Of a stretch of DNA of 64,000 bases, positions 9,045-18,172 are shown in pieces. A program made the translations under genes and the position numbers. Numbering within the stretch: the stretch's first letter is position 1; every line of letters begins with the position of its first letter. The DNA lies in NCBI GenBank assembly GCA_937901525.1, contig CALDHX010000012.1, forward strand, positions 1 to 64,000, in the 5' to 3' direction. Under the pieces are notes generated by a model that was not told where the DNA came from, did not search any database, and worked only from the letters and a program-made list of their open reading frames with translations. The stretch is from an uncultured Bacteroidales bacterium (lineage in GTDB: Bacteria > Bacteroidota > Bacteroidia > Bacteroidales > P3).

Positions 9045-10982
9045 ATGACAAAGAAATCAACTCATTATAAACAAGTTGCTTACAAATATCTTTTATCGCT
9101 AATTTGTCTTTATATAACTCAGATATTTTTTTACATATTTAATAATGGGTTATTCCAAATAGAAGGAATAAAAGAGTGCTTTAACATCTTTATTGGTTGT
9201 ACTCGTTATGCTCTTTCTGCAATTAGTATTTTCTTGTTGCCATATTTGATTCTCAATCTATTACCTTTTGTTAATCAATGGCATAAAAAATGGTTTAAAA
9301 TAACTTCTAATATATTTTATCTTTTAGCCAACGTATTTATGTTAGCAGTAAATCTCATAGATGCAGGCTATTATCGTTTTTCATTTAAGAGATTAACAGC
9401 CGATATAACAAGATATTTAGGCGTAGGAGGCGATTTTAATGAGTTAATTCCACAATTTCTAAGAGATTATTGGCATATAGCAACTGTTTTTGTCTGTTTG
9501 TTAATAGTTTTGTTTATTGTTAATTCACTTCTAAATAAAAAACTAAAACAGCACAAAGAAAAATCATCTAAATCCTTAATATTCAAAAGAAGTATTGTGT
9601 TTATCGTTGTAGTACCTTTGTTAATTCTTTTTCAAAGAGGAGGTTTGCAAACACGCCCTCTTGGACTTATGCATGCAAGTCAATACACTACTACTCAAAA
9701 TACAGCATTAGTTCTAAATACTCCATTTACTCTTTATCGTACATTTGGTAAACCAAGTCTTGAAAAAAAAGAATTTTATAACGAAGACCAATTAAACAAA
9801 ATTTATTCTCCAATAACTACTTTTGAATCTGCGAATTGGGCAGATACACTCTTTGCAACTCCACTTGAAATAGGCAAAACTAATGTGTGTGTTTTAATAT
9901 TGGAAAGTTTTTCTGCTGAATATTTGAAAACATACAATACAAATGGTATTAGTTATGCACCATTCTTAGATTCTTTGGCACAACATTCTCTTGTTTTTCA
10001 AGGAATCTCTAATGGAAAGAAATCTATAGATGGAATTCCTGCTGTAATTTCCTCTCTTCCTATTATGATGGAAGAGAGTTATCTTACAAGTGTGTATGGG
10101 AATAATAAATTAGGTTCAATAGCCTCTACTTTGAAAGAAAATAATTACACAACGGCATTCTTTCATGGAGGATACAATGGTACAATGGGCTTTGACAATT
10201 TCACTCGTAAGATAGGATACCAATATTATTATGGAAAAGATGAGTATAATAATGATAAAGATTATGATGGCAATTGGGGAATTTTTGATGAACCATTTTT
10301 ACAATATTGTATCAAACAAATGGATACTTTAACAAAACCTTTTCATGCTGCATTCTTTACTCTTTCTTCTCATCACCCTTACACAATGCCAAAAGAGCAT
10401 AAGAACAAATTCTCAAAAGGTAGTTTAATTGTTCATGAAACTGTTTCTTATACGGATTATGCTTTAAAGAGATTTTTTAATGAGGCTTCAAAATGCGATT
10501 GGTTTGAGAATACACTATTTATTATTATCTCAGATCATAGTGGTTTGACCGAAAGCAAAGATTTTAAAACACAATTAGGCTTATTTAAAATTCCGATGAT
10601 TATTTATCATCCAAAAATGAAAATGAACATTTTAAGTTCTCAATATGTTCAACAAATAGATGTTTATCCAATGGTAATAGATTTATTAAATATTGAAAAT
10701 CAGAAAATATTTAGCTTTGGAAGAAGTCCTTTTGCTCAAAAAGAAAAATATTACATCTATTACACTAATGGAGAATACTTACTTATGATAGGAAACTATC
10801 TAAGTAAATACAAACAAGACGGAACAATAGAACTTTTTAATGTGGTAGAAGATCAAGGATTAAAAAATAATATAGCAAATCAACATAAAGAAATAACTCA
10901 AAAGCATATTGAATTTACGCAAGCCTTTATTCAACAATACAATAACACAATTATAGAGAATAAAACAACGGTTTCAAAATAG
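9045..10982 (+). CDS. LTA-synthase-family membrane sulfatase/phosphotransferase
   Basis: 645 residues. Five transmembrane helices in about the first 205 residues are followed by a periplasmic alkaline-phosphatase-superfamily domain. Metal and catalytic positions can be read: E287 in LILESFS, S327 in GKKSIDG at the place of the LtaS nucleophile Thr, and the SDHSG motif near residue 500. Gram-negative members of this family transfer phosphoethanolamine or phosphoglycerol to envelope glycans or lipids; the true substrate here is unknown. It follows gldB by three bases and precedes a lipid kinase gene, which fits a role in lipid-linked chemistry. Confidence 0.85.
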   Translation: MTKKSTHYKQVAYKYLLSLICLYITQIFFYIFNNGLFQIEGIKECFNIFIGCTRYALSAISIFLLPYLILNLLPFVNQWHKKWFKITSNIFYLLANVFMLAVNLIDAGYYRFSFKRLTADITRYLGVGGDFNELIPQFLRDYWHIATVFVCLLIVLFIVNSLLNKKLKQHKEKSSKSLIFKRSIVFIVVVPLLILFQRGGLQTRPLGLMHASQYTTTQNTALVLNTPFTLYRTFGKPSLEKKEFYNEDQLNKIYSPITTFESANWADTLFATPLEIGKTNVCVLILESFSAEYLKTYNTNGISYAPFLDSLAQHSLVFQGISNGKKSIDGIPAVISSLPIMMEESYLTSVYGNNKLGSIASTLKENNYTTAFFHGGYNGTMGFDNFTRKIGYQYYYGKDEYNNDKDYDGNWGIFDEPFLQYCIKQMDTLTKPFHAAFFTLSSHHPYTMPKEHKNKFSKGSLIVHETVSYTDYALKRFFNEASKCDWFENTLFIIISDHSGLTESKDFKTQLGLFKIPMIIYHPKMKMNILSSQYVQQIDVYPMVIDLLNIENQKIFSFGRSPFAQKEKYYIYYTNGEYLLMIGNYLSKYKQDGTIELFNVVEDQGLKNNIANQHKEITQKHIEFTQAFIQQYNNTIIENKTTVSK

Positions 10983-10990
10983 AAATAGGT

Positions 10991-11878
10991 ATGCCCTCTT
11001 TCGTAAAAGATAAAATATTATTTATTGTTAATCCAATATCTGGTGTAGGTAAACAAAGAAAGATAGAATCTGCTGTTGAGAAGTATCTTGATAAAGAGAA
11101 GTTTGACTATAAGATAGCTTACACATCTTATCCACATCACGCAACGGCTATTGCTATTGCTTCGGTAATACGAGACTTTGATATAGTTGTTGCAGTAGGT
11201 GGAGATGGCTCAATAAATGATTGTGTAAAGGGATTATTCTCAACAGGAGCAATATTAGGAATTGTTCCAACGGGCAGTGGTAATGGATTGGCTCGTTGTT
11301 TGAATATTCCTCTTTCTATAAAGGAAGCAATATTTGCTATAAATGATAAAAAAGTTATAGATATTGATACAATAAGCCTTAATAATACTGTTTTTGCCTC
11401 AATAGCAGGCATTGGGTTTGATGCACTTATTGCAAAAGAATTTTCAAAAGTAAGTTCACGAGGTTTTCAGCCGTATTTAAAATTGGTTTTGCAACATTAC
11501 CCTAATTATATTCCCAAAAAATATAAATTAGAGATTGATGGAAGAATAGTAGAGACACAAGCTCTTTTTATAAGTTTTGCAAATTCAACACAATTTGGCT
11601 TTAACACAGAAGTAGCTCCACATGCAGAATTGAATGATGGCTTATTAGATATAGTAGTCGTTAAAAAGCCACCATTACCATTGCTTCCCTGGACAGCACA
11701 ACTACTTTTTTTTAAAAATTTCGATATGTCTATATATGTAGATACGTATAAGGCGAGAAAAGTGAAGGTTTTTAACAAGGGTTTCATTGGAATAAATATA
11801 GATGGTGAATATATGGAGGTTCAAAATAATTTAGAATTTGAAGTAATCCCATCATCATTAAAAGTAATTGTAAAATAA
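10991..11878 (+). CDS. Diacylglycerol/sphingosine kinase-family lipid kinase (YegS/DgkB-like)
   Basis: 295 residues. The N-terminal DAGK catalytic domain has the nucleotide-binding signature VVAVGGDGSINDCVKGL and the second loop LGIVPTGSGNGLARCL, with NPISGVGK at the start. The C-terminal beta-sandwich is complete, ending FEVIPSSLKVIV. Such enzymes phosphorylate diacylglycerol or sphingoid bases at the membrane; Bacteroidales make sphingolipids, so either substrate is possible. It is the neighbour of an LtaS-like enzyme, whose reaction could release diacylglycerol in need of recycling (inference). Confidence 0.88.
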   Translation: MPSFVKDKILFIVNPISGVGKQRKIESAVEKYLDKEKFDYKIAYTSYPHHATAIAIASVIRDFDIVVAVGGDGSINDCVKGLFSTGAILGIVPTGSGNGLARCLNIPLSIKEAIFAINDKKVIDIDTISLNNTVFASIAGIGFDALIAKEFSKVSSRGFQPYLKLVLQHYPNYIPKKYKLEIDGRIVETQALFISFANSTQFGFNTEVAPHAELNDGLLDIVVVKKPPLPLLPWTAQLLFFKNFDMSIYVDTYKARKVKVFNKGFIGINIDGEYMEVQNNLEFEVIPSSLKVIVK

Positions 11879-11883
11879 AAAAT

Positions 11884-12225
11884 ATGAGCAAAAAGAATAG
11901 TAATAGAATAGGAGTTGTTTATTCAACTAATCCTGACTTTGAATATGAGGAAATAGAGGAATTAGAAGAAGAAACTTTACCTAATAATCAGCAAAAGCTT
12001 TATGTGCAATTGGATAAAAAGCAAAGAGCAGGAAAACAAGTAACTCTTATTACGGGATTTGTGGGAAGGAGAGAAGATTTAGAGAGATTGGGTAAGGAAT
12101 TAAAGAATAAATGTGGCGTTGGAGGAAGTGTGAAAGATAATGAAATACTTTTGCAAGGAGATTTTCGTCAAAAAGTTATAGATTATTTAATTCAAAAAGA
12201 TTATAAAGTAAAACAAAGAGGGTAA
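11884..12225 (+). CDS. SUI1/YciH-family translation factor
   Basis: 113 residues. The C-terminal 75 residues match the SUI1/eIF1 fold (QRAGKQVTLITGFVGRREDLERLGKELKNKCGVGGSVKDNEILLQGDFRQKV split across the strand-helix-strand core), with the conserved GVGGS...LQGD pattern. The N-terminal 40 residues are acidic and probably disordered. The bacterial YciH role is poorly defined; it may affect initiation fidelity. It lies five bases after the lipid kinase and six before cinA, so it is in the operon. Confidence 0.9.
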   Translation: MSKKNSNRIGVVYSTNPDFEYEEIEELEEETLPNNQQKLYVQLDKKQRAGKQVTLITGFVGRREDLERLGKELKNKCGVGGSVKDNEILLQGDFRQKVIDYLIQKDYKVKQRG

Positions 12226-12231
12226 ATTATT

Positions 12232-13485
12232 ATGGTGCAAGTCGAAATCATAAATATCGGAGATGAACTTTTGATAGGTCAAGTTGTAAACACTAATGCA
12301 AGTCAAATGGCACAAAAGTTAAATTCATACGGCTTTAATGTGTTAGCTACAAGTGTTATTGGAGATAACAAAAATCAAATAAGAGAAAGTTTAGATATTG
12401 CCTTGAAAAGAGCAGACTGTGTTCTTATAACAGGAGGACTTGGACCAACAAAAGATGATATTACAAAAAAAATATTAGCTGAATATTTCAATAGTGATTT
12501 AATAATAAACACAGAAGTAGAAGAGCATGTAAAATCATATTTTACAAGAAAACAACTCCCTTTCACAGAAACAAATCGAGCACAAGCCTTAGTGCCAGAA
12601 AAATGTAAGGTAATTTTTAATCCTGTTGGTACTGCACCAGGTATGTGTTTTGAAAAAAATGGTAAATTGATTGTTTCAATGCCAGGAGTGCCTTTTGAAA
12701 TGAGGTTAATGATGGATAGAGTTATTGAAATCATGCAAACTTTTTTCAATCAACACACAAAAATTCTTCATAAAACGCTTTTATATGCTAATATAGGGGA
12801 GAGTTTTCTTTCCGATATGATTTGCGATTTTGAAGATAACCTTCCCGATTATATTTCCTTAGCATATTTGCCAAAAAGCAATACAATACGTCTAAGACTT
12901 ACTGCAAAAACCGATGAAGATATTGATTTAGAAACAATACTTGATGAAAAATCAAAGCAACTTATAGCATTGACAAAGAATTACTTTATGGGATTTGAAA
13001 TAGATAATGTTGCAACGATTTTAGGAGAGAGATTAAAATCACTAAACAAGACTTTATCTGTTGCAGAGAGCTGTTCGGGAGGATATATCTCTCATTTGAT
13101 AACAGCAAATGCGGGGGCATCACAATATTATAAAGGAGGTGTAACAGCATACGCTAATCAAACAAAAGAAAACATCTTAGGAGTAGAAAAAGATGTATTA
13201 TTAAAATTTGGAGCTGTTAGTAAAGAAGTTGCAGAGCAGATGTCTGAGGGTGTAAAGAAAGCATTAAACACAGATTATTCTATTGCGACAACAGGAATTG
13301 CAGGTCCAGAAGGAGGAAGTGAAGAAAAACCTGTTGGAACTGTGTGGATAAGTGTAGCATCAGATAAAAACAAAGTAGCCGAAAAGTATTTCTTCCCGAC
13401 TACTCGTGATAATTTTATAGAAAGGGTTAGCAATCAAGCCTTGCTTATGCTAATAAAATTGATTAACGAAGAAAATCCGATTTAA
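12232..13485 (+). CDS. cinA: CinA-like protein with NMN deamidase domain
   Basis: 417 residues in two domains: an N-terminal MoaB/MogA-like COG1058 domain (EIINIGDELLIGQVVNTNA, ITGGLGPTKDD) and a C-terminal PncC nicotinamide-nucleotide amidase domain from about residue 255 (SVAESCSGGYISHLIT, TGIAGPEGGSEEKPVGTVW). Family role: NAD-cycle repair, hydrolysing NMN to NaMN, and ADP-ribose pyrophosphatase in some members. It is the last gene of the plus operon; it ends three bases from the oppositely oriented stress-protein gene, with no terminator visible between. Confidence 0.93.
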   Translation: MVQVEIINIGDELLIGQVVNTNASQMAQKLNSYGFNVLATSVIGDNKNQIRESLDIALKRADCVLITGGLGPTKDDITKKILAEYFNSDLIINTEVEEHVKSYFTRKQLPFTETNRAQALVPEKCKVIFNPVGTAPGMCFEKNGKLIVSMPGVPFEMRLMMDRVIEIMQTFFNQHTKILHKTLLYANIGESFLSDMICDFEDNLPDYISLAYLPKSNTIRLRLTAKTDEDIDLETILDEKSKQLIALTKNYFMGFEIDNVATILGERLKSLNKTLSVAESCSGGYISHLITANAGASQYYKGGVTAYANQTKENILGVEKDVLLKFGAVSKEVAEQMSEGVKKALNTDYSIATTGIAGPEGGSEEKPVGTVWISVASDKNKVAEKYFFPTTRDNFIERVSNQALLMLIKLINEENPI

Positions 13486-13488
13486 TCT

Positions 13489-14352
13489 TTATAAGAAATT
13501 AGCGGACATTCCAGTTTTTCTCAAAGGAACACAAAGAACAGGTGTCTTAGATAGACGAATTATTTCTCTACCTCTATCATCTATTCTAAATTCTTCGCTT
13601 TCATCTTTATTCATTACCATGACTATATCTACGTTTGCCTCAGGGGAGTTTGCATAGTTTATTATTTTTTCTGTAAATTCCTTGCCGCTATTTAAATTTT
13701 CAGAAATAATCCAATCGCAGACAATACCTTTTGATTCAATAAACTCTTTTGTCGTTTCTCCTATTTTGTTTACTCTAAACGAAATCTCTTTTTCTTTATC
13801 CCAAATTCCAGAAAACAATGTTATTTTCGCATTATAGTATTTTGCCCATGCGATTGCGTCAGCTACTTTTTGGCGACTGCTTAAATAAAGTTCCAATGGG
13901 ATTAAGATATTTTTGATTTCTTTTTCTTGATAGCCTTGTTTTAAAGCTAAAATAGGAACATTTGTCAATCTTAGTAACTTATGTGTATTTGCTCCAATGA
14001 CTTCTGTTGTCTCTTCATTAGAAACCAGAAGAATTATTAAGTCTATGGATTCTTCTTTACAGAAATTCACTATTTCCTTAGAGATATTTCCTTTTCTTAC
14101 ATGAGGAATTATTTCCAATCCAAAAGAATTTTTGATTCTTTCTTTGATTAAAGGGAATTTTGACTCTACACAATTTTCGAGGCTATTGTTATATGAGTCG
14201 AATAAACGACTAAAAAAACCATTTTCTTCAACAACGTTTAGCAAATGTAGAGAAGAATTTTTTGAAAACAGATGTTTGTAGCATTTTAAACACAAATTCA
14301 AAGAAGTTTCGTTAAAATCTGTTACTATTAAAATATTATTATATAATTTCAT
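13489..14352 (-). CDS. Tandem universal stress protein (UspA family)
   Basis: 287 residues made of two USP domains: about 1-140 (NILIVTDFNETSLN, ending VPILALKQ) and about 145-285 (KNILIPLELYLSSRQ, ending TPVLCVPL). The ATP-binding glycine loop (GxxGxxxxxxSVS) is not seen in domain 1 (IGANTHKLLRLTNVPIL) and is degenerate in domain 2, so nucleotide binding is doubtful. It is a single gene convergent with cinA and divergent from the GH16-like gene. The function is general stress adaptation by family only. Confidence 0.85.
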   Translation of the reverse strand: MKLYNNILIVTDFNETSLNLCLKCYKHLFSKNSSLHLLNVVEENGFFSRLFDSYNNSLENCVESKFPLIKERIKNSFGLEIIPHVRKGNISKEIVNFCKEESIDLIILLVSNEETTEVIGANTHKLLRLTNVPILALKQGYQEKEIKNILIPLELYLSSRQKVADAIAWAKYYNAKITLFSGIWDKEKEISFRVNKIGETTKEFIESKGIVCDWIISENLNSGKEFTEKIINYANSPEANVDIVMVMNKDESEEFRIDDRGREIIRLSKTPVLCVPLRKTGMSANFL

Positions 14353-14377
14353 ATTGTAAAAAGTATTTAGTTATATA

Positions 14378-14465
14378 ATTAAAACAAAGAAATTAGCGGA
14401 ATGTTGTGTAAATTTACCTAAAAATCAAAAAAAATTTATACATTTGCCTATTAAAACAAAGAAAT
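14378..14465. promoter_or_regulatory. Divergent intergenic region: -7 box and 16-bp direct repeat
   Basis: TACATTTG at 14439-14446 is a TAnnTTTG -7 box for the plus-strand glycosidase operon, 31 bases before its ATG; no good TTTG box stands 19 bases upstream. The string ATTAAAACAAAGAAAT occurs twice, at 14378-14393 and 14450-14465, 72 bases apart. The second copy covers the likely start of transcription. Confidence 0.4.
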
Positions 14466-14476
14466 AGTTAAATCAG

Positions 14477-16423
14477 ATGAGAATATTATTAACAATCATA
14501 ATGCTTATTATATTGTTTTCTTCGTGTAAACAAGAAAGCAATATAATAGAGAGTTTTGATGCGTTGAGTAATTTTCCTCAATCTGATACAGTAAAAGTAG
14601 ATATGTCGTTTGACAATTCTGTTTTTGAAGGGATTGTTTTACCATCAAAAGAATCTTACTTTGTTTTTAATGCAAAAATCTCTAATCCAAAGAACGAAGA
14701 ATTATATTATAAGATTTATTATCAAAATTCAAGTTATAAATTTTCCGAAGACCGTAAAGAATCAACTGAAAACTTTTACGGCTCTTGGGAAAGTGTGCAA
14801 ACAACATTTAAACCCTTCAATGGAGAAGAAATAATAGATAGTTTTCAAATAGTTGGCAATCCTCGTGATGAAAAACTATACTATGGCAAAAAAACTCCTC
14901 GACAATTAACCCCCAAAGACATAGAAGAAGGAATTGAAAGCGTCAAAGGGAATAAAAAATGGTATGAATCAATTAAACAAAAAGCAAAAGAAAATAAAGT
15001 TCCTTTGGAAGAGCAAATGATTGCCGACATTGTTTGGATAATAAACTACGAAAACAGCAAACAAGGTGATATAAATCGAAGAGAAAGACGCAATCCGAGA
15101 ACAGGAACTTATGAATTTTTATTGGTTATTGCTGATAAGGAAGGGCTAAACTCTATTCCCGAACATATAAAAGACATTTCAAAACAAAATCCTAAGACAA
15201 AAGATTTTGAAAACCCTTTTTCATTTTTTGCAAACAATGACCTAAAAGGGGTTTATATGTTAAAAAGCAAAAAAGTCTTAAAAACCAGAGCAGTTTTAAA
15301 TGCACAACAAGGAGTATTTATTGATGTTTACAAATGCCCTAAAAGTAATTTCAAAGTATATTCTCACGATACTACATTGGTTGGCAACACTGCTGATTTA
15401 TATCAAAGAGCTATGTTTGAGCAATATTATCACGATATAAACAAAAATAGAACCATTGAGCAAATTCCTATTATAGCAGATATTTTATCAAAAAACGCAT
15501 ATACATTAAAAGATTACACTCTTGCAAAACAAAACTTCTCTGAGAGAAAAAGTCGATTAAAAATACACCCTTCAATAACCACAAAACCAGGTTCAACAAT
15601 CTATGTTCCAAACGATAGAAGTTATATAAGAATATCAAATCCAGGAAATACAAGTCTTGAAACTGCGAAAAAAGAAAATGTAGGAATACGTTCAAGAGTA
15701 GGGTTTACATACGGAAAATATAGAGCGAAAATAAAATTCCCACCACTTGTCAATCCCGATGAGGTTTGGAGTGGTTTAACAAACGCATTTTGGTTAGCAT
15801 ATCAAAGCGAAAGCAATTGGAATCAAAGAAGAGAATGCAATAACAAAGGATATGTAAAACAAAGTAAAAACGATAACGAATCAGAACGTGAAACAAAAAC
15901 ACATTATTCTGAGATAGACATTGAAATGATAAAGACTTCAAAATATTGGAGTGAAGAAGAAGTAAAAAAAGATAGTCCAATAGGGAATAAAAACTTTGTA
16001 TTAGCCTGTACAAATTGGGATATGGCATGTGCTTGTCCACAAAATTTCAATAAAGAAGGCATTCAAACAATACAATACAAAGGAAATACTTTTAAATTGC
16101 ATAGATGGTTTGAAACCTATCGTGCATTAACCTCACGAATTGAATTAAATAATGATATATTTTTGCAAGATTATTATTTCTTTGAAATAGAATGGAAACC
16201 AACAGAAATAATTTGGAGGGTAGGACGTGATGAAAACAACATGCAAGTTGTTGGGTATATGAACGAAAATATAACATCAATTCCAAACAACCAAATGTTG
16301 GCAATAGTTACCCAAGAATTTCATTATTCAGATTGGTGGTTGCCAGAGATTTTTGAACAAGGATTGATTCCATTTAATAAAAAAGATTTAGAAGGTAAGA
16401 TTTTTGAAATTATAATAGAGTAA
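14477..16423 (+). CDS. Lipoprotein with C-terminal GH16-like (laminarinase/agarase-fold) domain
   Basis: 648 residues with a lipobox (LFSSC17). The C-terminal part from about residue 395 has the GH16 fold pattern: VGFTYGKYRAKIKFP, GLTNAFWLAY, the catalytic signature E479-I-D481-I-E483, and DYYFFEIEWKPTEIIWRVG. The three acidic residues match the ExDxE active site, so a retaining endo-glucanase or galactanase activity is plausible. An insert with several Cys (ACTNWDMACACPQ) lies between the catalytic strand and the EIEWKP strand. The first 380 residues show no domain I recognise. It is the first gene of an operon with two GH29 and one GH3 genes, seven bases before the first fucosidase. Confidence 0.72.
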   Translation: MRILLTIIMLIILFSSCKQESNIIESFDALSNFPQSDTVKVDMSFDNSVFEGIVLPSKESYFVFNAKISNPKNEELYYKIYYQNSSYKFSEDRKESTENFYGSWESVQTTFKPFNGEEIIDSFQIVGNPRDEKLYYGKKTPRQLTPKDIEEGIESVKGNKKWYESIKQKAKENKVPLEEQMIADIVWIINYENSKQGDINRRERRNPRTGTYEFLLVIADKEGLNSIPEHIKDISKQNPKTKDFENPFSFFANNDLKGVYMLKSKKVLKTRAVLNAQQGVFIDVYKCPKSNFKVYSHDTTLVGNTADLYQRAMFEQYYHDINKNRTIEQIPIIADILSKNAYTLKDYTLAKQNFSERKSRLKIHPSITTKPGSTIYVPNDRSYIRISNPGNTSLETAKKENVGIRSRVGFTYGKYRAKIKFPPLVNPDEVWSGLTNAFWLAYQSESNWNQRRECNNKGYVKQSKNDNESERETKTHYSEIDIEMIKTSKYWSEEEVKKDSPIGNKNFVLACTNWDMACACPQNFNKEGIQTIQYKGNTFKLHRWFETYRALTSRIELNNDIFLQDYYFFEIEWKPTEIIWRVGRDENNMQVVGYMNENITSIPNNQMLAIVTQEFHYSDWWLPEIFEQGLIPFNKKDLEGKIFEIIIE

Positions 16424-16429
16424 AAAAAT

Positions 16430-18169
16430 ATGAAAAGAATTGTATTGATTTTGTTAATGGTAGTGAATTTGTTTTCACTACCAGCACAAGAAAACGAGGT
16501 GTTTAAGGATAGAGCATATCCTCAATGGTTTAGCGATGCTAAGTTAGGAATTTTTATTCATTATGGACTATATAGTGTTCCATCTTATAGCGACAAGGAA
16601 CAATATGCAGAATGGTTCTATAAAGGATTAATATCTGGCGATAGTTTAAGAATCAATTTTCAAAAAGAAGTCTTTGGAGAAAACTTTGAATACAGAGATT
16701 ACAAAGACTTATTCAAAGCTGAACTTTTCAATGCTGCAGAATGGGCAGACCTTTTTGCAAAATCAGGAGCAAAATACATACTTTTCACTTCTAAACATCA
16801 TGATGGTTATTGTATGTGGGATAGTGAATATGCAAAAGGTTGGTCAAGTGCGACTACAACGCCAAAAAGAGATTTTTGTGCAGAGTTAGCCGAAGAAGTA
16901 AGAAAGCGTGGTGTAAAATTTGGTTTATATTACTCGCTTACAGAATGGACAAACCCTTTGTATCGTTGGACTGTTGATACAAACATCAGCATTGACAACT
17001 ATGTAGATAAGCATTTAATTCCTCAATTCAAGGAATTAGTTGATAAATTCAAACCTTCTGTAATTTTTTCTGACGGAGACTGGGACTTTAATCACAAATC
17101 TTTCCGCAGTAATGAGATGGTGCAATATTACTACGATGTTGTAGGAGAAGAAGGAGTAGTTAATGACAGATGGGGGATAGGATTCAATCACGGATACGCA
17201 ACACCGGAATATAGTTCTGGTATTATGGATAAAAATCGTCCTTGGGCAGAATGTAGAGGTTTAAGTCGCTCGTTTGCATTGAATAGAAATGCAGATTTAG
17301 AAACCTATTTAACAAGCGAAGAGTTAATAAAACATTTTGCACGTTTAGTTGCAGCAGGAGGAGGCTTAACAATAAATGTAGGACCAAGTGCAGATGGAAA
17401 AATTCCGTTACTTCAACAAGAACGACTATTAGATTTAGGAAAATGGATTAAGGTAAATGAAGAAGCAATCTATGGAAGCAGACCTTTTGAAACCGTTTAT
17501 CAAAATCAAAATAAGACAACAAATAGAATAGATGAAGAAATAAACTTCAATTGGGTAAGAAACGCACCGATGAAAGGCGTAAAAGAAGATAACTTTTCTA
17601 TACTATGGCAAACAAATATAGTTCCAGAAAAAACAGATACATATACAATCTATTTAGAAGCTGATGAAGATGCCGAATTGGAAATAATCAATTCAAAAAA
17701 AGAAACAATATTAAAATTAAAATCAGAGAAAGCAGAAACATCTCAAAAAATAAAATTAAAAAAAGGAGAGAGCTACAAATTCAAACTTGCTTATCAAGAA
17801 AAAACTCACGAAGCAGTTGCTAATTTGTCGTGGGAGTCTTCAAGTTTTGCAAAACAAAGTATAAAATCTAATTGGCAAGGAGAAGTGTCTTGGGAAGAAA
17901 CTTACATTTGTTTTACTAAAAACGAAGGCAATCTTTATGCAATTAGTCTTTATCCAATAGAAAACGCATTAAGTTTCACATTAGACAAAGCACCTAAAAA
18001 AGACATGAAGATATTTCTTTTAGGAGAAAAGAATATTGAAATACCTTGGAAGTACAATTCTGAAAACAAAACAATAAACTTAGATACTCGCATAATATCT
18101 CCTGCCGATATAACAACAAAAGGAGCATGGGTGTTTAAATTGAGTGATTATATCAATTACACTGAATAA
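16430..18169 (+). CDS. Secreted alpha-L-fucosidase, GH29, with PA14-like domain
   Basis: 579 residues, signal peptide about 1-20 (ending LPAQ). The GH29 barrel starts at YPQWFSDAKLGIFIHYGLYS and contains FTSKHHDGYCMWDS; the predicted nucleophile is D215 in IFSDGDWD. From about residue 370 to 475 comes a PA14-like beta domain (NFSILWQTNIVPEKTDTYTIYL, FKLAYQEKTHEAVANLSW), often carbohydrate-binding, then a C-terminal beta-sandwich. It removes terminal L-fucose from glycans in the periplasm or at the surface. It is in the same transcript as the GH16-like, GH29 and GH3 genes. Confidence 0.9.
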   Translation: MKRIVLILLMVVNLFSLPAQENEVFKDRAYPQWFSDAKLGIFIHYGLYSVPSYSDKEQYAEWFYKGLISGDSLRINFQKEVFGENFEYRDYKDLFKAELFNAAEWADLFAKSGAKYILFTSKHHDGYCMWDSEYAKGWSSATTTPKRDFCAELAEEVRKRGVKFGLYYSLTEWTNPLYRWTVDTNISIDNYVDKHLIPQFKELVDKFKPSVIFSDGDWDFNHKSFRSNEMVQYYYDVVGEEGVVNDRWGIGFNHGYATPEYSSGIMDKNRPWAECRGLSRSFALNRNADLETYLTSEELIKHFARLVAAGGGLTINVGPSADGKIPLLQQERLLDLGKWIKVNEEAIYGSRPFETVYQNQNKTTNRIDEEINFNWVRNAPMKGVKEDNFSILWQTNIVPEKTDTYTIYLEADEDAELEIINSKKETILKLKSEKAETSQKIKLKKGESYKFKLAYQEKTHEAVANLSWESSSFAKQSIKSNWQGEVSWEETYICFTKNEGNLYAISLYPIENALSFTLDKAPKKDMKIFLLGEKNIEIPWKYNSENKTINLDTRIISPADITTKGAWVFKLSDYINYTE

Positions 18170-18172
18170 TAA

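Noticed and set aside
12375..12749. 124-codon open frame on the minus strand inside cinA
   Set aside because: It is the shadow of the clear cinA reading frame; its translation has no known pattern and no promoter or RNA signal.
14378..14465. 16-bp direct repeat as an operator
   Set aside because: AT-rich and similar to the general CAAAG-type background; listed only as a descriptive feature.
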